Assembly: GCA_027047045.1 (NCBI GenBank) | Contig: JALTWL010000301.1 | Coordinates: 1-33,862 of the forward strand | Origin: Micavibrio sp. | GTDB lineage: Bacteria > Pseudomonadota > Alphaproteobacteria > Micavibrionales > CSBR16-224 | Length of the DNA stretch: 33,862 nt | Direction of reading: 5' to 3' | Shown here: positions 22,134 through 30,335 of the stretch, one piece after another | Numbering within the stretch: position 1 is the stretch's first letter | Layout of the letters: each line of letters starts with the position of its first letter | Program-made: the position numbers and the translations under genes | Notes under the pieces: model-generated | Databases searched by the model: none | The model's input: only the letters and a program-made list of their open reading frames with translations | Told to the model about the DNA's origin: nothing

Positions 22134-24497
22134 ATGTTAAGCCACCAAAATATAAATACCAATGATGCACTTAAACTAGCTCAAGAACAAATGCTACTTG
22201 GTAACCATTTGGTTGCAAAGGATATTTTGCTTAAAATAAAAGATATAACAAATGATGCGCAAGATATAAAATATATGCTTGCCATTGTTAATTATAATCT
22301 AGGAGATATAAAAGAAGCGGTTAGAATTTTGCAAAATATAGTTAATTCTAACAATCAAATAGGGGCAGATATATGGTGTAATTTAGCTTGTTTTCTAGCA
22401 GAGCTTAAAAATTACGATAAAGCAAATGATGCTTTTGACCAAGCAATTGCAATAGATAAGAACTATCCAGATAGCTATTGGAATAAAACAAATCTTCTTT
22501 GTTTGATGGGGCTATATGAAGATGCCCAAAAATATGGCTTAAAAGCCACAAAACTCACCCCAAATAGGGAAGAAGCATGGCTTAACTTAGGTGTGGCAGA
22601 GGCTAAATTAAATAATTTTCAAAAAGCAATTCTTGCTTGGGAACAGGCTCTTAAAATCAATCCATATAACAGCATTGCGCTTAGTAATTTGGGCAATATT
22701 TGGCGTGAGGCTGGGGATTTGGATAAGGCAAAGAAATATTGCGAAGATGCTTTAAAACTTGATGGCAACAATGCGCAAGCAATGAATAATTTAGGCAATA
22801 TATTATTTGATTTAGGGCAGTTAAACGATGCTGTTGATTGGTATAAAAAAGCAATTACAAAATCTCCCAATTATGCAGAGGCTCACAATAATTTAGCCGT
22901 GTCTTTGATGCAGTTGCAAAATTTTACAGATGCTATAATTGAGGCAAAATATGCTTGTCTTTTTGATGAAAATTACTCAGATGCTTATATGAACCTTGCG
23001 ATTGCTCTAAAATCAATAGGTAATATCCAAGAGGCTGAACAAGCGCTAAGCAAAGCAATATCCATAGAAAATAATAATCCTATTATTGAAATTGAATATA
23101 TTGACATGTTGTTTACGCTTGGACGGATAAGTGATGCAGAATTATTGCTTAGCCGTATAAAAAGCCAAAATTTTACAAAAGCGCAAGAATATATAAAATT
23201 TGCTACTATATTAGAAAAAATGGGTAAATTTAAAGATGCAATTACGATAGCTAACAAAGCAATTGAACTAAACCCAAAACTACCAGAATCTTATATTAAA
23301 AAGGGACAAATATACCATATGTATGGTAACGCTGATGAGGCAGAAAAATGCTATAATAAGGCAGCCCAAATAAACCCCAACAACCTATCTCTACTTACTG
23401 CTATGGCAGATTTACAGCAAAGCAAAGGCAATAAGGAAAAATCTGAAAAACTAGCAAGAAAGGCAAAAGCCATAAAAGATGATTTACCTGGAATTTACGG
23501 ACTTATTAGTAAAGTAAAAAAATTCACCTCAATAGATGATAAAGATTTAAAAGATATGCTAAAAATTGCTAAAAATGTTGAAGATAAAGGCTTTGAGGCT
23601 GCAGCTACCTTACATTTTGCCATATTTTCTGCGTTTGATAATTTACAAGAATATAAGCTAGCATCTAAACATTTAAAACTGGCAAATGAATATAAAAGAA
23701 AACTTGTTCCCGATATAAAAGTTCAACCACATTTTAATATTATTGATAATTTAAAGCTGGAATATCCAGTTGAAAAATTCTCTGAGCTTCAAAATTTGGG
23801 ATATATGTCTAATATTCCGGTATTTATTGTTGGCATGCCACGTTCTGGCACAAGTTTAACTGAACAAATACTAGCTGCTCACCCCGATATATATGGCGCA
23901 GGAGAAATATTGGATTTTGGTCAAGCAGAGCAAGCCTTTGGCGAAGTGATAAATTCAAATAATTGTTACAAAATAGGCAAATATTATACAGACAATATTA
24001 AAAAGTACGACAAAAGCCAAACAGCTCTTAGAATTGTAAATAAAATGCCTGGTAATTTTATGCGTATTGGACAAATTTTATCTAGCTTGCCCAACGCAAA
24101 AATAATTCATTGCCGAAGAAATGCTCATGATACATCTTTTTCATGTTATAAGCAAAATTTTGCCAAGGGACATGAATGGGCATATGATTTAAATGAAATT
24201 GCAAAATATTATAAATCTTATGAGGAAGTTATGGCTTATTGGCAAAAAACACTTCCCCCAAATAGCTTTTTGGAAATTTTATATGAAGACTTGGTCTATG
24301 ATTTAGAAAAAAATGCAAAAAAACTAATTAAATATTTGGGATTAAGATGGAAAAGTAGTTGCCTAAAGCCACATTTATATAAACGAGATGTATTTACAGC
24401 CTCTAAAAATCAGGTAAGAGAGCCAATTTACACCAGCTCTGTTAACGCTTGGCAGAAATACAGCCCATATTTAACTGAGCTTCAAAATATTTTATAG
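22134..24497 (+). CDS. TPR-repeat sulfotransferase
   Basis: A 787-residue cytoplasmic-looking protein: TPR repeats across about residues 5-450 (several with the clear pattern EAWLNLGVAEAKLNNFQKAI), then a PAPS-dependent sulfotransferase domain (about 558-787). The 5'-phosphosulfate-binding loop is GMPRSGTSLTEQIL (near 566-579), and the 3'-phosphate motif is RRNAHDTSFSCY (near 660). The motif spacing resembles the tyrosylprotein sulfotransferase/Sulfotransfer_3 group, so the acceptor may be a protein tyrosine or a glycan. AAGGAAGC lies just before the ATG. It sits beside the chaperone/DUF4402 pair and two type I secreted RTX proteins, suggesting modification of a surface protein. No PAPS-synthesis genes are in the window. 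Confidence 0.93.
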   Translation: MLSHQNINTNDALKLAQEQMLLGNHLVAKDILLKIKDITNDAQDIKYMLAIVNYNLGDIKEAVRILQNIVNSNNQIGADIWCNLACFLAELKNYDKANDAFDQAIAIDKNYPDSYWNKTNLLCLMGLYEDAQKYGLKATKLTPNREEAWLNLGVAEAKLNNFQKAILAWEQALKINPYNSIALSNLGNIWREAGDLDKAKKYCEDALKLDGNNAQAMNNLGNILFDLGQLNDAVDWYKKAITKSPNYAEAHNNLAVSLMQLQNFTDAIIEAKYACLFDENYSDAYMNLAIALKSIGNIQEAEQALSKAISIENNNPIIEIEYIDMLFTLGRISDAELLLSRIKSQNFTKAQEYIKFATILEKMGKFKDAITIANKAIELNPKLPESYIKKGQIYHMYGNADEAEKCYNKAAQINPNNLSLLTAMADLQQSKGNKEKSEKLARKAKAIKDDLPGIYGLISKVKKFTSIDDKDLKDMLKIAKNVEDKGFEAAATLHFAIFSAFDNLQEYKLASKHLKLANEYKRKLVPDIKVQPHFNIIDNLKLEYPVEKFSELQNLGYMSNIPVFIVGMPRSGTSLTEQILAAHPDIYGAGEILDFGQAEQAFGEVINSNNCYKIGKYYTDNIKKYDKSQTALRIVNKMPGNFMRIGQILSSLPNAKIIHCRRNAHDTSFSCYKQNFAKGHEWAYDLNEIAKYYKSYEEVMAYWQKTLPPNSFLEILYEDLVYDLEKNAKKLIKYLGLRWKSSCLKPHLYKRDVFTASKNQVREPIYTSSVNAWQKYSPYLTELQNIL

Positions 24498-24680
24498 CTG
24501 TCTTACTTATACTTTGCTTATTTTATAGCTATTTTCAAAATCACTTACTTTTTTACCCCCCCATTTTAAAATAACAGTTAAGTAATTAAAAACATGCTTA
24601 ACTGCTAAAATCAGCATAATAGCTTGTTTTGTAAGAATAATTTTTGGGGAGTTAATAAAATATAACCTATAAATAATATT

Positions 24681-25511
24681 TTATTTTTTTATGAAACGTT
24701 TTTTAGGTGCTATAAATCTTCTGTTTTTTTGAATTAAGCAATATTTTAATTTATCTTCGTCTATTTTGCCTCCTTTAGCAATCAAAGCCTCTTTTGCATC
24801 TAGTATGTCCAAAACAGCAACCTTACTATCTTCAAAAGATAGTTCAGCCTCACCATTATTGTCAGTGTCAAAATATTTAAATATTTTAGTAACGCTCATA
24901 GAAGAAAAATTAAAAATTTGTGTTATTCCCATATCGGGTGCTAGCAACTGTCTTTGCATTATTGTGTGGTTATTTATTTTTTTCCAATTACCCTCTGCAT
25001 GCTCTAACAAGATGGCAATTTTCTTATGTCCCCGACTAAGCGCCACTTCAGTCGGAGTTAGCTTTCTTTGATTTTTTAATTTGGGATTAGCCCCTCTATT
25101 CAATAAAATATGTACTATATCCTCATGCCCCAAATAAGCCGCCCAATGCAAAGCCGTTCCACCCCAATTTTCATTAAGATTGATATCTACCTCCTCAGCC
25201 GCAAGCAAAATACTCACTGCAGGCATGTTATTTTTTGATACAGCATATATAAGGGCATTTCCTCCATATTTATTAACCCAATTAACATCAGCCCCATATT
25301 TGATAAGTAATTCTAATATTAAAACTCCTTGATTTTTAGAGGACTCTGCGGCTAACATCAAAGGAGTCTTTTCATCAAGATCCACTTTATTACTAACAGA
25401 ATAAAAATTAGGCGATACTCCAACCTTTAAAACATTGGCTACTTCTTTGTAATCACCGCTGTAAACAGCCTCTAACAATTTCATTTGTAGTTTTTTTTCT
25501 TTATTGGACAT
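24681..25511 (-). CDS. Ankyrin-repeat protein with C-terminal EF-hand-like loop
   Basis: A 276-residue protein, apparently cytoplasmic (no signal peptide). Ankyrin repeats occupy about residues 10-170, with typical TPLMLAAESSKNQG, NALIYAVSKNNMPAVSILL and TALHWAAYLGHEDIVHILLNRGANP. The C-terminal part (about 205-225) contains DTDNNGEAEL, which fits a calcium-binding EF-hand loop (Asp-x-Asp-x-Asn-Gly), followed by a basic tail ending RFIKK. The partner is unknown. It lies between the sulfotransferase gene (convergent, 183-base gap) and pyrE on the same strand. The pairing of ankyrin repeats with an EF-hand is uncommon in free-living bacteria; ankyrin proteins are also seen in host-associated ones, but no secretion signal is evident. 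Confidence 0.8.
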   Translation of the reverse strand: MSNKEKKLQMKLLEAVYSGDYKEVANVLKVGVSPNFYSVSNKVDLDEKTPLMLAAESSKNQGVLILELLIKYGADVNWVNKYGGNALIYAVSKNNMPAVSILLAAEEVDINLNENWGGTALHWAAYLGHEDIVHILLNRGANPKLKNQRKLTPTEVALSRGHKKIAILLEHAEGNWKKINNHTIMQRQLLAPDMGITQIFNFSSMSVTKIFKYFDTDNNGEAELSFEDSKVAVLDILDAKEALIAKGGKIDEDKLKYCLIQKNRRFIAPKKRFIKK

Positions 25512-25541
25512 GACAATCAGGCAGCCTTAAACAAATTTTAA

Positions 25542-25557
25542 TACTAATAAATTAGTA
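25542..25557. promoter_or_regulatory. Perfect palindrome upstream of the ankyrin gene
   Basis: TACTAAT and ATTAGTA are separated by two bases, 31 bases before the ankyrin gene start. The two-base centre is too tight for a transcription terminator, so an operator is more likely. In AT-rich DNA it may be chance. Confidence 0.25.
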
Positions 25558-25592
25558 GAATAATAACCACCCGCATACAATATGTCAATAGC

Positions 25593-26276
25593 TTATTGAT
25601 TTTTCTTTTGCCAAATTTCAGGACTCTGTAAAAAATCTTCTACCGTTTTGATGGCAATATCATTAAAAAGATTTTCTTGCTTGATAAATTCAATAATCTT
25701 TTGCCAGTTTGTAAGATAATGCATAGTAAATTTATTATCTTCAAATATTTTTATACTATTTGGAAAAATATCATAAAAAAATGGGCAAAATACATGCTCT
25801 ATCTTGCCACCTGCTTTTCTAATTGCCTCAGTAAATAGAATCTTACTGCCCCCATCGGTTGCCATATCTTCAACCAAAAGCACATTTGGAGATGATTTTT
25901 CTTTAAAAAAATCTCCTTCTATTTGAGCCGTTTTACCAAAAGATTTAGGCTTTTTTCTTATATATATCATTGCTTTGTCAGTTAAATCTGCTATCCATGC
26001 GGCATATGGTATCCCTGCAGTTTCCCCGCCTGCAATAAAATCTATTTTATCCAAATCAATAGAGTTTTTAATATATTCAACACTATAAAATATTATCTTT
26101 TTTCTTTCTTCTGGATAAGATATTAAACGTCGGCAATCCACATATACAGGGCTTTTTTTACCAGAAGTAAGTGTGAAATATTTGTCCCTATCCTCAGCTA
26201 TTGCAACACAGCCTGTCTTAAGAAAAATAGCGGCAGTATTTATTGCTACACTATTTTCTGCCATTTTTTTTAGCAT
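25593..26276 (-). CDS. pyrE: Orotate phosphoribosyltransferase
   Basis: Converts orotate and PRPP to OMP in pyrimidine synthesis. The product has 227 residues, near the longer alphaproteobacterial form. Evidence: the early FTLTSGKKSPVYVDCRRL segment, GGETAGIPYAAWIAD, the basic flexible loop YIRKKPKSFGKTAQIEG, and the PRPP-binding signature VLLVEDMATDGGSK (near 132-145). The start may be ATG 26276, which directly abuts the TAG of the upstream small membrane gene, or ATG 26264 four codons later (MAENS); neither has a strong ribosome-binding site, and coupling to the upstream stop favours the first. The small membrane gene upstream shares its strand and probably its transcript. Confidence 0.93.
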   Translation of the reverse strand: MLKKMAENSVAINTAAIFLKTGCVAIAEDRDKYFTLTSGKKSPVYVDCRRLISYPEERKKIIFYSVEYIKNSIDLDKIDFIAGGETAGIPYAAWIADLTDKAMIYIRKKPKSFGKTAQIEGDFFKEKSSPNVLLVEDMATDGGSKILFTEAIRKAGGKIEHVFCPFFYDIFPNSIKIFEDNKFTMHYLTNWQKIIEFIKQENLFNDIAIKTVEDFLQSPEIWQKKNQ

Positions 26277-26603
26277 CTACCAACGCCCACGTTTATAAAA
26301 ATTTTGTGATGAACTTCTAAATAAGTAAAAATTCCTAACTAAAAGAGTGACTATTGATATTACCGCAAATAATATAAATGAGCCACAAAGTGCCATAAAT
26401 AGCCACCATTCATCATCTATTGTACCTTGGTAGTTAAATTTCATATATAAAAAAAACATCAAGGTAATAAAAACATTTATAGTAATCATTGTAATATTAT
26501 AGACGCTAATTGCCCGCTTATTCGGGTAGTCTGGCTGAAAAAATATAAACGCTGCTAAGGATATAACTGCAAGTAAAAGCAAAAATAAAACTATAAAATC
26601 CAT
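26277..26603 (-). CDS. Small inner-membrane protein, three predicted helices
   Basis: A 108-residue protein I cannot assign to a family. Three hydrophobic segments are seen at about 3-23, 37-57 and 70-90, the last followed by a basic tail (NFYKRGRW), so a cytoplasmic C-terminus is expected. GGAGG lies 11 bases before the ATG and a TATAAT is 49 bases upstream, supporting real expression. Its stop directly abuts the first ATG of pyrE, so the two are probably co-transcribed. No catalytic motif is visible. Confidence 0.7.
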   Translation of the reverse strand: MDFIVLFLLLLAVISLAAFIFFQPDYPNKRAISVYNITMITINVFITLMFFLYMKFNYQGTIDDEWWLFMALCGSFILFAVISIVTLLVRNFYLFRSSSQNFYKRGRW

Positions 26604-26651
26604 AACTTATACAGCCTCCATAGCTACTGATAAATTTCAAAATAATAATGA

Positions 26652-26657
26652 TTATAC
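26652..26657 (-). promoter_or_regulatory. Possible -10 element for the small membrane gene and pyrE
   Basis: A perfect TATAAT reads on the minus strand, with G then T-rich sequence before it; no clear -35. It lies 49 bases before the start codon. Confidence 0.3.
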
Positions 26658-26808
26658 AAAAAAATATCTAAAAATAAAATATATAATAGCAACCATTTTT
26701 AATTTGGAATTTTTTCTTGTTTGGGATTACAACAATTTCTAATTACTCTGAGTTCAAATGCAAAATTTTTCTTCATAGCAAGTAAGAGTTAATTTAGAAA
26801 ATTCAATA

Positions 26809-28290
26809 TTATTTAATAGTTCTATAATTAGGAGCCTCTCTGGTTATATGAACATTATGGACATGGCTTTCGTTTACACCTGAATGGGTAATTGCCACAA
26901 ATTTTGCTGTATTTCTAAGAGTATCTATATCTGCTGAGCCTGTATATCCCATAGCAGAGCGAAGGCCTCCCACCAATTGATATAAAATATTTGCAACAGG
27001 CCCCTTATAAGGAACGCGTCCTTCAACGCCTTCTGGTACAAGTTTGCCCGCTTGTATATTACTATCTTGCCCGTATCTATCCGCAGAGCCGTCAACCATA
27101 GCCCCCAAAGACCCCATACCGCGATAGCTTTTGTAAGAACGACCTTGATAGTAGATAATATCACCCGGTGCTTCATCTGTACCTGCTAAAAGAGAGCCAA
27201 CCATAACCACATTTGCCCCCGCGCCTATTGCTTTTGCAATATCGCCAGAATATTTAATACCACCATCGGCAACAACTGGAATATCACGTGTTTGGCAAGC
27301 AAAAGCTACTTCTTTAATGGCGCTTAGCTGTGGTATTCCAACTCCTGCGACTATTCTAGTTGTACAAATAGAGCCAGGCCCAATGCCAACCTTAATTGCA
27401 TCAGCCCCCGCATCAATTAAGGCTGACGCCCCATCAGCTGTTGCAACATTGCCAGCCAGTACTTGAATATTATTAGAGCGAAGCTGTCTTATTTCAGATA
27501 CAGTGTCCAACACGGCCTTTGAATGACCATGCGCTGTGTCAACCACAACAAGGTCAAGCCCAGCATCTGCCATTGCCATAGCCCTGTCCACTCCGTCCTT
27601 GCCAACACCAACGGCTGCTGCAACTCTAAGTCTACCCTCACTATCTTTGTTTGCATTTGGGTTTAATATAGCTTTTTCTATATCTTTAACAGTAATCAGC
27701 CCAGCACACCGCCCCATATCATCAACAACGATTAAACGTTCTATTCTATGTTCATGTAGCAGTCTTTTAACCTCAGCACGTTCAACATTTGGTCTAACCG
27801 TTATAAGATTTTCATGCGTCATAAAGTCTTTAACTAAAGCCTCGCTACTATCTTCAACAAAGCGTACATCACGGTTAGTGATAATACCGACCACCTTTTG
27901 AGATTTGCTGTCAATTACAGGTATTCCAGAAATTGAATATCCTTTCATTAAATCTAAAACTTCGGCCAGACTAGTTTCTGGAGCAACCGTAATTGGGTCA
28001 GTTACCATACCAGATACGAATCTTTTCACTCGTCTAATTTCTTCAACTTGTTTGCCAATTGGCATATTTTTATGAATAACTCCAATACCGCCAGCTTGTG
28101 CCATGGCAATTGCCATGTTGCTTGTTGTAACTGTATCCATTGCTGCCGATATAAGAGGAATATTAAGTTCAATTTCTTTGGTAAGGCGTGTTTTAACACA
28201 AACATCTGATGGTTGTACTTCTGATAGTTGTGGTACTAGAAGAACATCATCAAAAGTAAATGCTGCTGGCGGTATAAATTCATTCATCAT
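26809..28290 (-). CDS. guaB: Inosine-5'-monophosphate dehydrogenase
   Basis: Oxidises IMP to XMP with NAD+, the committed step to GMP. The 493 residues are normal for the CBS-containing form. Visible in order: [15 protein letters not shown], two CBS domains (about 95-215: [17 protein letters not shown] and [14 protein letters not shown]), [15 protein letters not shown], the catalytic loop [15 protein letters not shown] with its cysteine, the GGIKYSGD phosphate site, and the mobile flap [23 protein letters not shown] lies 10 bases before the first of two adjacent ATGs. It follows rlmE by 51 bases on the same strand, so an rlmE-guaB transcript is likely. Confidence 0.97.
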   Translation of the reverse strand: MMNEFIPPAAFTFDDVLLVPQLSEVQPSDVCVKTRLTKEIELNIPLISAAMDTVTTSNMAIAMAQAGGIGVIHKNMPIGKQVEEIRRVKRFVSGMVTDPITVAPETSLAEVLDLMKGYSISGIPVIDSKSQKVVGIITNRDVRFVEDSSEALVKDFMTHENLITVRPNVERAEVKRLLHEHRIERLIVVDDMGRCAGLITVKDIEKAILNPNANKDSEGRLRVAAAVGVGKDGVDRAMAMADAGLDLVVVDTAHGHSKAVLDTVSEIRQLRSNNIQVLAGNVATADGASALIDAGADAIKVGIGPGSICTTRIVAGVGIPQLSAIKEVAFACQTRDIPVVADGGIKYSGDIAKAIGAGANVVMVGSLLAGTDEAPGDIIYYQGRSYKSYRGMGSLGAMVDGSADRYGQDSNIQAGKLVPEGVEGRVPYKGPVANILYQLVGGLRSAMGYTGSADIDTLRNTAKFVAITHSGVNESHVHNVHITREAPNYRTIK

Positions 28291-28341
28291 TTTATTGTTA
28301 CTCCCACTTTATATAAAAATTTAAATCCACTATTGAATATA

Positions 28342-29034
28342 CTACCCCCGAAATCCAATAGCTACAACATAGATTTCCGAAGAATCTTTTCTGCTTGCAT
28401 CAGGCTTTATATGTTTTACTTTTTGAAAATCTTTTTTCATTTGCTCAAGCAAGCTTTTTTCTGCGCCACCTTGAAATAATTTAGCCAAGAATATCCCATC
28501 TTTTTCTAGCACATCTATAGCAAAGACATAAGCCATTTCAACTAGACCAACTATACGTAAATGGTCAGTCTTTTTATGCCCAATAGTTGGCGGTGCCATA
28601 TCGCTCATAACCAAATTTGCTTTTCCACCTAGCGCCTTTTTTAATATTTCTTCAGCATCATCATCAGTAAAGTCTTTTTGTAAAATAGTTGCGCCTTCAA
28701 TATTTGGCATTTCTAAATAGTCTATTGCAACCACCTTTCCTTCTGTTTCATTTGGTTTTATCTTTTCAATTGCAACTTGTGTCCAACCACCAGGAGCAGC
28801 GCCCAAATCAACTACTTTGTCCCCTATTTTAAATAGCCCAACTGCCTCATCTAACTGTAAAATTTTAAAAGCTGCCCTACTATTGTAGCCTAGTTTTTTA
28901 GCCTCTGCCACATATGGGTCGTTTAACTGTCTTTTAAGCCAGCGCGTAGAGGCAGCAGAGCGTCTTTTAGCTGTTTTTACATGTTTTTTCCTTTGTTGGC
29001 CTCTTGGATTTTTACTGGAATATTTATCTTTCAT
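28342..29034 (-). CDS. rlmE: 23S rRNA 2'-O-ribose methyltransferase RlmE (RrmJ/FtsJ)
   Basis: Methylates U2552 in the A-loop of 23S rRNA, a late step in 50S assembly. The 230 residues show an N-terminal basic tail with STRWLKRQLNDPYV, the catalytic Lys in SRAAFKILQLDE, SAM motif I DLGAAPGGWTQV, the Asp-containing VMSDMAPPTIGHKKTDH, the third catalytic residue in LAKLFQGG and the final Glu in DSSEIYVVA. This completes the K-D-K-E tetrad. It is located upstream of guaB on the same strand and divergent from the hypothetical gene at 29150, as often seen in alphaproteobacteria. Confidence 0.96.
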   Translation of the reverse strand: MKDKYSSKNPRGQQRKKHVKTAKRRSAASTRWLKRQLNDPYVAEAKKLGYNSRAAFKILQLDEAVGLFKIGDKVVDLGAAPGGWTQVAIEKIKPNETEGKVVAIDYLEMPNIEGATILQKDFTDDDAEEILKKALGGKANLVMSDMAPPTIGHKKTDHLRIVGLVEMAYVFAIDVLEKDGIFLAKLFQGGAEKSLLEQMKKDFQKVKHIKPDASRKDSSEIYVVAIGFRG

Positions 29035-29076
29035 CTTTTTCCGTAATCATTAACTTTTTAATAAGATTCTTAAGTT

Positions 29077-29105
29077 ATTATAATGCTTAAATGATGATAC
29101 AAAAA
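29077..29105 (-). promoter_or_regulatory. Candidate promoter for rlmE-guaB
   Basis: On the minus strand TTTTTG (plus 29100-29105), 17 bases, then TATAAT (plus 29077-29082), 43 bases before the rlmE ATG. A TTAAG/CTTAA pair flanks the -10. The intergenic region also faces the divergent 29150 gene. Confidence 0.35.
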
Positions 29106-29149
29106 CAATAATAAATAATAATATATAATATAGAGGGGTTATTTAAATC

Positions 29150-29665
29150 ATGGATTATACTTTAGAGGAACTTTCAAAAAAACTTGGTATTCCAGACTTT
29201 CCAGAGCGTGAAGAAATGCTCTATTACTATAATGATGAAAATAATACACGCATTGGTGGGCATGGGGAAATAAGATTAGAAGATGGTGGCCGTCTTTTCA
29301 CTGCTAACTTATATCACGCTCGTAAAGATTATATAGATGATGAGGGCGTAGAACATAAACTTTATGAAGAAACCATGCAAATAAATGCTTGTCGCATGGG
29401 AGGTGGAGATATTTTCCGTATAGTCCATATAGAAATAGATGGCAAAGAACAATCACCAACTGACCCTGCTTTGGTTGAGCTTAGTTTTGCAGTTTTTTAT
29501 AGCCGTATTATTGATATAAATTTTGGTATGGTAAAACAAAGCTTTGGTCTATTAGATACAAAACGTGAAAATAAAATTAACAACTCTCAAAATTTAGATA
29601 TATCTCAAAAAACTGGTGGAGTTGTCGTTCCATTCCCAAGTAAAAAGCGTGGGCTTGCAATATAA
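29150..29665 (+). CDS. Conserved-looking protein of unknown function
   Basis: A 171-residue soluble acidic protein that I do not recognise. GAGGGG is placed about 11 bases before the ATG, giving a convincing start. The N-terminal region (MDYTLEELSKKLGIPDFPE) looks helical. The middle is rich in beta strands (GEIRLEDGGRLFTANLYH, FRIVHIEIDG), with a Cys and a Gly-rich turn (CRMGGGDI). The C-terminus becomes polar and low-complexity and ends VVVPFPSKKRGLAI. No signal peptide, membrane segment or known catalytic motif. It is divergent from rlmE and convergent with pgsA (31-base gap), so it appears to be a stand-alone gene. Confidence 0.75.
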   Translation: MDYTLEELSKKLGIPDFPEREEMLYYYNDENNTRIGGHGEIRLEDGGRLFTANLYHARKDYIDDEGVEHKLYEETMQINACRMGGGDIFRIVHIEIDGKEQSPTDPALVELSFAVFYSRIIDINFGMVKQSFGLLDTKRENKINNSQNLDISQKTGGVVVPFPSKKRGLAI

Positions 29666-29696
29666 TTGATTGATATATAGATATGATAGGGTTTCG

Positions 29697-30263
29697 CTAC
29701 TTATCTAATTTTTGAACGGTGGCGTAACCACCTTTCATATATTCCCAACCAGTAATAACAGTAATTATAGCCGCTGCAACCAACCCCCAATTGCCTATTT
29801 CAACGGCAAAAGGCACAAGTTTTGGTCCATATTCACCCGCCATTATAAAGCCAATGAATAACATTTGAATTGTTGTTTTCCATTTTGCAAGTTTAGTCAC
29901 TGGAACTTGCACATTATATGGACCTAAAAATTCTCTAAGCCCAGATACCATAATTTCTCTGATAATAATTATAAGTGCAGCAAGCACCCAATAGCCCTGT
30001 AAATGTTCAAAAGCAATTACCAAAACCAAAGATACAACCACAATTAGCTTATCTGCGATTGGGTCTAAAAATTTACCAAAAGCAGATGTTTGTTCTAAAT
30101 ATCTAGCTAAATAGCCATCAAAAAAATCGCTTGCCCCAGCCAAGGCAAAAATTACAACTGCAGACCAAATAGCAACTTCACTGCCTATATAAAATAAAAT
30201 AACTATAAGTGGAACGGCAATTATTCTAAATATAGTCAAAAGATTTGGGATTTGTGTTAGCAT
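29697..30263 (-). CDS. pgsA: CDP-diacylglycerol--glycerol-3-phosphate 3-phosphatidyltransferase
   Basis: Inner-membrane enzyme that makes phosphatidylglycerophosphate, the first committed step to phosphatidylglycerol and cardiolipin. The 188 residues are the usual length. The CDP-alcohol phosphatidyltransferase motif (DG, then AR, then G, D and D) is complete in FFDGYLARYLEQTSAFGKF followed by LDPIADKL (near 46-72). Four to five membrane helices are visible, and the N-terminal LTQIPNLLTIFRIIAVPLI is typical. It lies 72 bases downstream of uvrC on the same strand, a pairing common in proteobacteria. Confidence 0.95.
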   Translation of the reverse strand: MLTQIPNLLTIFRIIAVPLIVILFYIGSEVAIWSAVVIFALAGASDFFDGYLARYLEQTSAFGKFLDPIADKLIVVVSLVLVIAFEHLQGYWVLAALIIIIREIMVSGLREFLGPYNVQVPVTKLAKWKTTIQMLFIGFIMAGEYGPKLVPFAVEIGNWGLVAAAIITVITGWEYMKGGYATVQKLDK

Positions 30264-30335
30264 AATTTTATATATTTCTTCAAAATTTAGTTAAAGCTCC
30301 ATTATTATAATCAAAATATTAAATACAAGCTTTAT

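Noticed and set aside
24575-24604. Inverted repeat CAGTTAAG and CTTAACTG after the sulfotransferase gene
   Set aside because: An 8-bp stem with a 14-base loop and no T-run on either side; too weak to call a terminator, and in AT-rich sequence it may be chance.
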